Shown here one piece after another: positions 55,242-64,000 of a DNA stretch of 64,000 bases. The notes beneath the pieces are model-generated. The model saw only the letters and a list, made by a program, of their open reading frames with translations. It was not told where the DNA came from and ran no database searches. Each line of letters opens with the position of its first letter. Position 1 is the stretch's first letter. The position numbers and the translations under genes were made by a program. The DNA is taken from NCBI GenBank assembly GCA_036365515.1, contig CM070877.1:83426522-83490521 (forward strand), read 5' to 3'. This stretch comes from Torymus aiolomorphi. Lineage: Eukaryota > Arthropoda > Insecta > Hymenoptera > Torymidae.

Positions 55242-57577
55242 TGGGGTTGCGGTCGCTTCCCTTTGCTCGTTGCCGTAACCCCTTCGGTACTCTGGCCTTT
55301 GTGGAGGTCCATTACTCCTTGACTTGGCGGCCTAGCCTGGTGGGTCGCGCTACTACCCCCACTAGGCTGATTATTACTTTGCCCGCCTTCCCGCTGCCTG
55401 TTCTCCCAATTATTCTTTTTCTTGGGCTTCTTGAACGACTGTGGGTTTGGCGTTTGCCCACTATTTCCGTCGGTGCCTTTCTTTGTCAAGCTTGACAAAC
55501 ACTCGGCCATCACCCGACGGAACATAGCCTCGAGGCTTTCTCGAGGCTCCTGCTGTTGTTGCCCCATCGCCGCCACTCCTGGATTCTGCTTTTTCCGCTG
55601 ATCCGTGGTTGGCTCTGTAGGAACGTAGGCAAACTCTGGCAAGTAAGTGCGCTCTGGCGGTGGTGGCGAGTGATACACCTTATCTGCCGCGAGCGCTAAT
55701 TCGGCCTCCCGGGCTAAATCCAGGAGCCCTCGGTAATCCGTAATTTGATTACGCATCACCATTTTTTGTAGTTCTGGCCGCATGTTCCGGTGCAACATGT
55801 CCAATTGTTGGGGCATGCTAGGCACCGGAACTAACTTGAGAATCAAGGCTTGCAGATTCACTACGTAATCTCTCGTGAGTTCGTTTCTGCCTTGAGTCCT
55901 CGCGTTTATCTCCGCTAGGATTCGCTGTTGATGGCCCCTGTCACCGCCATACATGTGTATTATGGCCTCTTGGAAGTCTTGCCAAGATCGCCACGTATGA
56001 CGGTTACTCCTATACCAGGTGGCCGCTACTCCACTCAGGAGCTCTGACAATGACGAGAGTACTTCGTCGTACGTCAGATTTGCTAGAGCTCGACATTCCT
56101 CTACTCTCGTGAGGAATAACTCGACGCTCGGCTCCTTCAAGGACCCAGAGAACTTGATGTGCCATTTCCTTACGATTTGGCCAACATCACGGTTCATCTG
56201 TTGAGGCACGTACGTCTGCCTCGTAGACTGGTCCAGTGTAGCGCTCACCCCCGCCTGACGCTGTGTAGGATTTCTTCCGCTATTCCTCCTAGCGTCCCTT
56301 GGCGATTCAGTATTGGGGCTGCTGCTGTCAAAATTCACATATGTGAACGTGTCCTGAAAGTTCACATGTGGTAATCCTCGTCCCCTGCCCGCACTCGGTA
56401 GTTGGACTCCCTCCAAGCGCGTGCTTGAGGGTGGGTATCGAGCTTCTTGGAGTATTCGCACACTCTCTTTGAGCTCTTCCACCTCTTTGACGAGTCTATG
56501 GATCACCGACAGCAGCTGTTCTGATACTACGTTATCTCCCACAGCAATCCCTGCGGTACGCTGTTCCCCCGCACTTGGCCACTCAAAACTCTGTGGCTGC
56601 GGTGGACTTCGCGTTTGCTGCCAGAACGCGTGCTGCCCATTTTGTGCCGACAACGACTCTTGTTCTTGACTCCGCCGGAATTGTCGTTGCCTGCGCTGCT
56701 CTTCTAGCAACGCCTGCTGTCGCTGCTGCTCTTGATGCTTTCGCTGTTGCTGCCGCTGCTGCTCCTGCTGCTGTTGCTGTTGCTGCCGTCGCTGCTGCTC
56801 CATCTGCTGCTGCTGTTGCATTTGTTGCTGCTGCATTTGCTGCTGCTGCATTTGCTGCTGTTGCAGTTGCTGCTGCTGCATTTGCTGCTGCTGCATTTGC
56901 TGCTGCTGCATTTGCTGCTGCTGCAGTTGTTGCTGTTGAAGCTGTTGCTGTTGGAGCTGTCCCTCGGCTTCGGCTGGAGATGTCCCGGTGGGTGCTGCAG
57001 AGCTCAATATCTCTGTCCCGGAACCCTCCTGGCCGTTTGCCTCATCCGCTGGCTCCACCACTGCATTATGTGCTTGTTGTGGAGCGTTCATCCTCCGAGA
57101 CTCCGAGAGTTTTTGCATCACTATCGGGTCATCAAGGAGCGTAATGAACGGGTGCGGTTGGTCTGGATCAGTATTGGGATCCACAATAGTCGACCCAGAC
57201 TTGTTCATCAACGTTAAGTCGATGAACGCCCTTCGGGACTGCTCGCGTTTAGCAAACGCTTGCTTCTCCGACAGCTCCGGCTCTGGCACAAAATCGGCGG
57301 CACTGTAATCGCCCATAAGCCACTTGATCGTTGTCAGCATATTCACTGATTGCAGATCTGACTGCTGCAGACCAAGGGCTTGCATGGCCTCGATAATTTC
57401 CTCTTCGGGCTGTGTATACGCCCAATTGAGTATCGCAGATTCCGCAAATTGCGACGATCGGGCCATGGTGTCAATTGGCTGTGCGCTTCCCCACGAACTT
57501 ATTTTACTAGCGCGAGTAGTATCCTGATTGATGGCAGAGAGAGTTTGCCTTTTCAACCCGTGAGCTAGCTTTTTCAA
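55199..57577 (-). CDS. gypsy Gag with long polyglutamine tract
   Basis: 792 residues, uninterrupted. N-terminal third without a domain; residues about 205-290 (57000-56740) are Gln-rich with repeating LQQQQ/MQQQQ units. Then a short coiled coil (VIHRLVKEVEELKESVRILQ), NRDVGQIVRKWHIKFSG and the Retrotrans_gag core (ELFLTRVEECRALANLTYDE, SSLSELLSGVAATWYRSN, MLHRNMRPELQKMV). The C-terminus is basic and Asn/Gln-rich with no clear CCHC knuckle (CCRKP only). The first ATG at 57577 gives an open frame through the whole domain. It forms the particle that packages element RNA. Confidence 0.93.
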   Translation of the reverse strand: MKKLAHGLKRQTLSAINQDTTRASKISSWGSAQPIDTMARSSQFAESAILNWAYTQPEEEIIEAMQALGLQQSDLQSVNMLTTIKWLMGDYSAADFVPEPELSEKQAFAKREQSRRAFIDLTLMNKSGSTIVDPNTDPDQPHPFITLLDDPIVMQKLSESRRMNAPQQAHNAVVEPADEANGQEGSGTEILSSAAPTGTSPAEAEGQLQQQQLQQQQLQQQQMQQQQMQQQQMQQQQLQQQQMQQQQMQQQQMQQQQQMEQQRRQQQQQQQEQQRQQQRKHQEQQRQQALLEEQRRQRQFRRSQEQESLSAQNGQHAFWQQTRSPPQPQSFEWPSAGEQRTAGIAVGDNVVSEQLLSVIHRLVKEVEELKESVRILQEARYPPSSTRLEGVQLPSAGRGRGLPHVNFQDTFTYVNFDSSSPNTESPRDARRNSGRNPTQRQAGVSATLDQSTRQTYVPQQMNRDVGQIVRKWHIKFSGSLKEPSVELFLTRVEECRALANLTYDEVLSSLSELLSGVAATWYRSNRHTWRSWQDFQEAIIHMYGGDRGHQQRILAEINARTQGRNELTRDYVVNLQALILKLVPVPSMPQQLDMLHRNMRPELQKMVMRNQITDYRGLLDLAREAELALAADKVYHSPPPPERTYLPEFAYVPTEPTTDQRKKQNPGVAAMGQQQQEPRESLEAMFRRVMAECLSSLTKKGTDGNSGQTPNPQSFKKPKKKNNWENRQREGGQSNNQPSGGSSATHQARPPSQGVMDLHKGQSTEGVTATSKGKRPQPQCCRKPAGKRPRGR

Positions 57578-58442
57578 CGCGAACCCGGGTTACTTTCTAA
57601 GAGCTACGGCGGTTGCTCTTAACCTCGATAATGTACGAGGATTTCCCGTATGCGGCTCTAAAAAAAAAAAAATAAAAGCTATTTCTGTAATTAATTACGA
57701 TTTGTAATTAATTACGCTCCACTACTCGCACTTGTAATTTTAAAATAAATATATGTGAAAAAATTATATATATATGTGTCAAAACGGACAAAATCACCAA
57801 AAACACAAAAAAAATAAATACAATTTTCACCTAAAAAAAAAATAAAAACAATTTTTAAGTTCGAGGGGATTTTTGCGCTCGAGTTTCCACTCGGGCGCAC
57901 AGCCAACTTTTTCTTGCGACAGTCCTTGCCGACTTTCTCTCGATCTTCTTCTAACTGCACGATAAAAGAAAAAAAAATTTTATTTTTCGCCCAAAAAAAA
58001 AATAATTCGTATCGGAAATACGAGAGGACGAGAAAAAAAAATTTTCGAGACGAGAAAAAAAATTAATTAAAAAAATGAATTATCGCTAAAAAAAAAAAAA
58101 TTTTTTTTTTTTGTCGTTAAAAAATTAATTGTTATTAAAAAAACTTTAATTGTTAACAATAATTCCTCAACGCTCCAAAAATTCCGCGATCAATATCTCT
58201 CCTCGTCGGCACACTAGGTCGAGGGTTATTGGCTATCGCACGCCTAACCTCTCGACCGCACTCTCGCAACAGCACGGCTGTGTCACGCACACGCACACAC
58301 GCGCCTACGAGCTGCGGCACGAAGAGCCTTTGTTTGCAGCTTACGCTCAGCTACGCTGCTGAGCTTCTTCGCGCCAAGCTTCGCCGCGAATCACGTACGC
58401 GTCGCAGGTCCTTCTCCACCCCCAAAACGTTGTGGCGCCAGT
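57578..58442 (-). other. Leader and primer-binding site of the gypsy element
   Basis: Minus strand right after the 5' LTR reads ACTGGCGCCACAACGTTTTG, a TGGCGCC-type primer site as in many insect gypsy elements. The 860-bp leader has many A homopolymers (57655-58140) and no ORF. Confidence 0.75.
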
Positions 58443-59513
58443 TGTAACGGGATGGCTAGTGGCGGAAAATCCCAACAAGCCACAGGCCAGCGATGCCCTA
58501 GAACACGGTGCCGCGGGTGTCAGACTAAAATGACTTGCCCGGGGATCTGCTCCTGGAATCCTGAAAACAACGCGAAGATCGCACACGAACTTCGCTTTCC
58601 AACCAATTGGATCGCTGAGTGAAAAGCGCGCGCTCGACGAGTAAAGCGCGCGCCCGCTATGCTCAGATATGAAAACGACCGGCGGAGTCGTTTTCCCGCG
58701 GAGGCGGCGGTATCCGGGAGAAGGACAGGTTGTAAAGAACAACGCGACGAGTAACTAGATATCACAATATATTCACAAACACTAATCTTTACAAGCACGA
58801 CGCAAGTGCTGATTAGTACAAAGAGTTAGTTCGCGCGCGACCGTTAATATTCAAATGCGCGAACTACACGGCGCGCGGCGAAGCTGCTAATTTCGCGCGC
58901 GGTGTTAAAGTACGGAGGGCTGACACACACCCCCACGTACACGGCACAGAAGGCTTGCACGGGGCGATTTCCGTGCGAGCCTTTACAATAAACCCGCGAG
59001 AGGAGAGTAGAAAACTTACGTTAGGAAGGAGCAGCCGGTGCACTCGACTCTCTCTCGCTCCCTGTCGCTCGCACAGCAGTTGTGCTCTCTTTCTCTCTCT
59101 CTCTTGCTCGCTGTATCATGTCGGCAGGCGGGTTGGCTGCCGGCTCGTTCTCACAGTCTCGTGCGGCTCACGCGGCTCGGGACAGCTCTCTCTCTGTCTC
59201 TCTTTCGCACGTTCACTTTATACGGCGCCTCCACTACACTCGCGGGGTCTCACAAGGTACGATAGGACGGCGCGGACAAGTAAAAACAGGAGAGACACGG
59301 AGGAGATGTTTTTAGCGCGATGGCAGACACGAATATGGCTCCCTTTTCTCGCGGGAACCAGTTAGCAGCTTCGCGACGGATGACGGGCATTTTACGCGTC
59401 GTGAGACCGATTCGCTACGCGCGGCGCGCCTCGATTCGGCTGCGCAGGAGTTGCGCGCGCGCGCTCACTACCTTCGCGCGGTAGATTAGAATCGCGGCTA
59501 GACACGCGTTACA
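58443..59513 (-). repeat. 5' LTR of the gypsy element
   Basis: 1071 bp, same termini as the 3' LTR. Followed on the right by AGAC, the target duplication. Confidence 0.95.
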
Positions 59514-59551
59514 AGACCAATATTACTCAGAGATATAGCATTTTCAATTTT

Positions 59552-59884
59552 TTTCAATTGGCGTAACTTTAAAAAAAAAGTATTCCATTGATATTCATGG
59601 GAGAGGAACTAAATTACTTGAAATTTATACAGTTATGGCAGGAAGAGTTGGAAAAATAAAATTTCTGAAAATTAATATTTTTTTATGGAAAAAACTGCTT
59701 TAAATTCATGAATTTTATGAATTTTTATGTTTTTTTGTGGATTTTACCGTTTTAAAATTATTTAATAAAATATTTTTCATATTTCCAACTCTTCCTGCCA
59801 TAGATGAATAAATTTCAAGTAATTCAGGCCCTCTCCCATCAAAATCAATGGAATAGTTTTTTCTTTAAAGTAACGCCAATCTTT
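59552..59884. repeat. 333-bp fold-back
   Basis: TTGGCGTAACTTTAAA, ATTCCATTGATnTTnATGGG, ATTACTTGAAATTTAT and TATGGCAGGAAGAGTTGG on the left recur as complements in mirror order on the right, around an AT-rich loop (59665-59770). It lies inside the TTAA-flanked element. Confidence 0.85.
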
Positions 59885-61438
59885 AAAAAATTACATTTTG
59901 AGAAATAAGCCTACAAAGAAAAATACCATAAAACTTCAAAAATAACCAGCCATTAGGTTCCCAATTTTTTTCCCTTCATGAAACTCAGTTTCCTGTACAC
60001 CTAAGATATGTTCTTCTATATAACTATGTTGAAACAGAAGCTCTGGCACCTTGCATGCATCCGTTCCTTTAAAAGTTATTGCTAATCTAACAGCATGCGT
60101 TCCATTCAAAGTTATTGCTAACAATCTGTCCTTCGCTTTTGTACTTTTGATTCATCCACTGTTGAGTCACTTTTTAACACATTGTACTGAGTTATATTAT
60201 TATTTATTATAGTAAGATTAATGTAGAATATGCAGCAGGTCTTATGAAATATGAAATCCTAATCACAACTAAAGAAGCCATCACTGTTATGGCCAAAAGT
60301 ACATAAATACATAAAAGCCGATAAGCCCATTTTGTCAATGATCGCTTGATTACACATATTGTATATTAAATATATCTTAAATTCAAGCCTGTATTATATA
60401 TTTCTTGTGTGCTAAGCAGGCTTGTCGCTTTTCTGCGTAGATACATCTTGACACTTATTGTAATTCACAACTCTTCTGAATTGAATTATATCCTATAGTA
60501 AGCTAAACTCAATTATTGCACTTTCATCTTTTTTAGAAAAAATATGTATTTATTTTTATCCGTAAAGAATTATTACAGCTTCTTCCTTCGAATACTTAAC
60601 TAAATCCACTTGTTTTTTGTATTAACTTTCATACAGCAATCTCATGCATCTGGAACTGAAGCTATAATTTCCAAATTTAAACAAAACTGTCACTGCACGC
60701 TTGTATTATAATTACAATTATAAATACTTTTACATATATATCTTCACATATAATTCATTAAATTTTCAGTCCTAAATTCACTTATGAATAAAAATAATGA
60801 AACATTATGAAAAAAATCTTTCTATTTGAGGAAGCCAAACTCTGCAAAACAAACTGTTGAAATCACATAGTAATGTATCTCTGCTCATCTGAGCTTTTGA
60901 GCTGTCAGCTGTGCGGCTTTGCCACTGTGTTTACACTGGCATTAGTTATATATATAGGTACAGGTACAAAAGGGAGTATTAATATAGTGAATTGCTGTCG
61001 AATTTCGGTCACGGAATGGTCACTTTACTAGAAGCAGAAGTGGGAAATGGTCACAAGACGATTCCACTGGATTTCGAATTCCACAATATGGTTTATTTAA
61101 TTTTTATAATAAATACTGTATGTGAATTTAATTATTTTTTTTATCCTTATATAAGGATTTATATAAGTATAGACTTATATAAATAATGTTTTTTGATATT
61201 TTATAACACATTTAAGTAAATAACGTTTTCCTACCAGAAGTCTATAAAAAAGGCAAAAAACAAGAAAATCAATGTTCTCGTCATTTTAAAGATAGTAAGC
61301 TCTTTCAGCGATTTATTTAAAATTTTTTTAATTATTGATCCAAACTATAGTTTTTTTAGGTTCGAAATAATATATATAATCAAAAAATTCAATAAAATAA
61401 AATTTGATATTTTCAAAATTTTTAGGTGTAAGACCGCC
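59885..61438. other. Right part of the TTAA-flanked element, no gene
   Basis: AT-rich. A 62-codon minus frame at 59936-60124 has a short internal duplication but no motif. No transposase recognised. Confidence 0.5.
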
Positions 61439-61770
61439 TTAATTTAATGATAACTCAACATTTATTTTGCTAACATTATTCGTATAATATTCATCTCTCA
61501 TAATTAAATATTAGTGAAATCCTGATTTCAAAAAGGAGTTTTAAATTTCTGTATTTTTCACAAAAATTTATCATTTGTTTCAAAATCAAATCATTAAAAC
61601 TGTTATGGAATATTATTTATGGGTTGATTTAGTTATGGAAAAATAGAATAACATAGAATAATGATAACTGCCATTTTGTGATTAAAGTGTATTTTTATGA
61701 GGAGTGATGCCTCTTTTTCATTTTCAATTGGATTTCAATGTTGAATTTAAGTTAATAAATAAAAAGGACT

Positions 61771-62301
<531 letters not shown>

Positions 62302-62317
62302 ACGCAACAAATGCGCC

Positions 62318-63045
62318 GAGCATTCGCGCATCCTGGCTGACATAGCGCGCACTCTCGGAACCATTGCTACTCGCGTTGACCAAGTACAGCTAAGTCAGCA
62401 ATCTCTCGCCGCCCAGCACGATGTCGATATGGCTGAAGTACGTGCGAACGTCTCATGCAACACCGCTAACCAAGAGCAACGTGCTCATCGCCAGCTCGAA
62501 GAGCCGCGCCAGATTATTGTACGCGGAATCCCCCCTGCCGTTCAACATGAGCCGCTACATCTCGCCGCCGCTCTCCTGTCCGCGCTAAAATTAGAGACTA
62601 CATCCCACTCGTCATCGAGTGACGCGCATGGAACCCTCCAGCTCGTGCACGGCAGCTGGTGCAAGCGCCCGCGACTGGTCCTGATCGACAACTCCCGGCT
62701 ATCCCCCCTCGTGCATTAGTCTTCACCGTTGCCTGCCCGGAGACACGCGATGATATCCTCCGTAACACCTGCCCTTAAAAATCGAAGCTGCCAGACCATC
62801 TTCGGAGCCGGCGGTCCTGCAAGGCCCTCAGTTGGCGCACTATGGCCGGAACCCGTTCATAAGCTCTTGAAGCACGCGTCTGCTCACTACAAGCAGCTTG
62901 GTCACCGTCGGCCTGTGGTGAGAAACCTCACCGTTCTTATGCGCCCCACCCTCAATGGACAGCTAATCCCGATCACCTGCGAGGCCGATGTAGACGCGCT
63001 TGTCAGCGCTAACGCGAATGCGAACGCGACTGCGAATGAAAATGC
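62318..63045 (+). pseudogene. CR1-type LINE ORF1 (RNA-binding protein) fragment
   Basis: The frame is open upstream of the ATG at 62429 (ILADIARTLGTIATRVDQVQ, a coiled-coil-like start). It then shows QIIVRGIPPAVQHEPLHLAA, a typical CR1/Jockey ORF1 RNA-binding-domain signature. A stop at 62717-62719 and a frame change lead to 62729-63045, where LWPEPVHKLLKHASAHYKQL and RRPVVRNLTVLMRP and PITCEADVDAL are the usual ORF1 C-terminal blocks. A short NANANATANENANG repeat ends it. Broken once; 5' part possibly truncated at the microsatellite. Confidence 0.75.
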
Positions 63046-64000
63046 GAATGGGACTATATGGCATCGACCTCATTTTGGCGAGTTAGTCGTAGGTCACTCT
63101 AATGTAAACCGCCTATCTCCTTCTCACTTCGCACTACTCGGGGCTAAATGTGCTGATACGCGTTCTGACATTATCACAGTTACTGAGACTTTCTTAAATC
63201 CTAATATTGATGACTCCAACCTCTGCCTCGACGGTTTCAATTTTTACCGTGCGGATCGAGAGGGGATGGGCGGTGGCGGCGTAGGCGTTTATGTTCGCAA
63301 CGATTTCGCCGTAGATATACTTGCAACCTCAGAACTCCCCTGTTCGACAACAAGCCTGAATACCTCATCCTCAAAGTAACCACCTCTCAAACCAAAATCC
63401 TATTTGCTGCAGTATATCGCCGTCCCCCCGCTGACTACCCCGACGAATTTCTATCCCCTCTCTCAACTTACCTCCCTCATTTCAACTCTGTAATAATAAC
63501 CGGCGACTTCATCATTAATATGGCTACTCCCAACACCACAAACTCCAACCATTCGTCGACGGCCACTCTCTACACCTCATCTCTTCACCTCCCACTCACC
63601 ATCAACTCTGGAATAATATTCACACCTGGATAGATCTCTTCATCGTAAAAAATCTATACCCTGTCTAAAAACTATCACAAATCACCAGCACCTTCATAGC
63701 AGGCCACGATTTCATCGAACTTTCACTCCACTGCAAAAATCCTCCCCCTCAAACTAAGCTCATTCCCTCCCGTAACCTCAAAAAACTAAACCTTCATGTT
63801 CTCAACCGCAACTTCCTCAACCACCCATCAGTTCTCCCTCCACCTCCCCTTTCCACCCACCCCAGTTTCATCACCTGCACTACCACCTCCGGGGTACTCA
63901 TGGGCCCTTACCCCGCCGATGGCTTCGAGGATGAGCGAAAACTTACGAAAGCGATCATCTCTGCATTTGACACCTGCGCTCCCCTTCGCTCTATAACCCT
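63046..64000 (+). pseudogene. CR1-type LINE ORF2, endonuclease part (runs off window)
   Basis: The same frame as ORF1's C-terminus continues into an AP-endonuclease-like domain: VGHSNVNRLSPSHFALL, DIITVTETFLNPNIDD, FYRADREGMGGGGVGVYVRN. After a shift near 63345 come FAAVYRRPPADYPDEFLSPL and SVIITGDF. Further shifts follow near 63600 (HDFIELSL block about 63705). The RT would lie beyond 64000. This nuclease nicks target DNA to prime reverse transcription. At least three shifts or stops, so this copy is dead. Confidence 0.78.

Larger units (their letters stand above)
49357..59513 (-). mobile_element. Nearly complete Ty3/gypsy retrotransposon, 10,157 bp
   Basis: Two 1071-bp LTRs, TSD AGAC (49353-49356 and 59514-59517), minus-strand order 5' LTR, leader, gag, PR, RT-RNaseH, IN, extra ORF, polypurine tract, 3' LTR. 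The PR-RT-RNaseH-IN order and 4-bp TSD define Ty3/gypsy. Few LTR differences mean recent insertion. Coding damage: an 85-bp displaced frame between PR and RT and one TGA between RNase H and IN. Confidence 0.97.
49219..61438. mobile_element. TTAA-flanked element (about 2.06 kb) carrying a 10-kb gypsy insertion
   Basis: GGCGGTCTTACACCTA at 49219 and its exact complement ending at 61438, each bordered by TTAA (49215-49218, 61439-61442). TTAA targets are used by piggyBac and Kolobok. After subtracting the gypsy element and its TSD, about 2059 bp remain, with no transposase seen, so it is non-autonomous. Confidence 0.8.
46830..61770. mobile_element. Old long-TIR element enclosing younger insertions
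   Basis: 46830-47075 and 61555-61760 are diverged reverse complements. Shared blocks are TTTATTAACTTnAATnCAAC, TTATTCTATnnTCCATAA, AATCAAyCnATAAATAATAT and AAAAATACAGAAAtTTnAAA. Between them lie a tandem repeat and the TTAA-flanked element. The outermost ends could not be fixed. No transposase remains visible. Confidence 0.6.

Noticed and set aside
56575..57217. Ala-rich and Leu-rich plus-strand ORFs
   Set aside because: Shadows of the CAG/CAA glutamine tract of gag read on the other strand.

Overview
The window is animal nuclear DNA made almost entirely of transposable elements, satellites and microsatellites. I see no host protein-coding gene, rRNA or confident tRNA. The element mix (Ty3/gypsy and BEL-like LTR elements, a CR1-type LINE, Penelope, Helitron, mariner, many long-TIR and fold-back DNA elements) and a primer site matching animal tRNA-Tyr point to an arthropod, most likely an insect. 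A hymenopteran is my guess, not shown by the sequence.

Layout. 1-0.7 kb: 3' end of a Penelope-like element with a GIY-YIG domain and a possible hammerhead core. 0.85-1.46 kb: long-TIR MITE. 2.2-4.7 kb: AT-rich inverted repeat with modular palindromes. 4.65-13.2 kb: a minus-strand Helitron helicase pseudogene split by two insertions with exact target-site duplications: a 2.3 kb non-coding LTR element (4881-7169, TSD CATTG) and a 3.5 kb transposon with 500-bp TIRs (7563-11067, TSD ATTA). 13.4-14.0 kb: near-perfect fold-back. 14.3-17.25 kb: two head-to-head copies of a transposon-type pseudogene. 17.3-22.9 kb: telomere-like minisatellite, then a 120-bp satellite carrying a 353-bp MITE twice. 23.1-28.5 kb: modular repeats separated by (TA)n, with a copia-type solo LTR, a fold-back and a 1.4 kb gypsy-type solo LTR. 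28.8-31.9 kb: mariner-like element. 32.2-35.1 kb: internally deleted gypsy element. 35.7-36.6 kb: 10-bp minisatellite and a second copy of the 23.5 kb repeat. 36.6-43.2 kb: decayed gypsy/errantivirus-like remnants. 43.9-44.4 kb: TAA-flanked MITE. 46.8-61.8 kb: a three-level nest, with an old long-TIR element holding a TTAA-flanked element, which holds a nearly complete 10,157-bp Ty3/gypsy element (minus strand; 1071-bp LTRs; TSD AGAC; gag, PR, RT-RNaseH, IN and an extra coiled-coil ORF). 62.2-64.0 kb: a (CT)n tract and the start of a CR1-type LINE cut by the window edge.

Strongest candidates for something undescribed are: (a) the non-coding LTR element at 4.9-7.2 kb, whose LTR and interior carry homologous hairpins with compensatory base changes; (b) a dispersed family of (TA)n-flanked palindromic modules sharing the core GACTAAAGAAATAAT, about 15 times in the window; and (c) an extra coiled-coil/zinc-finger ORF in the env position of the gypsy element. 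No cellular pathway is encoded; the genes present serve transposition or are its remains.
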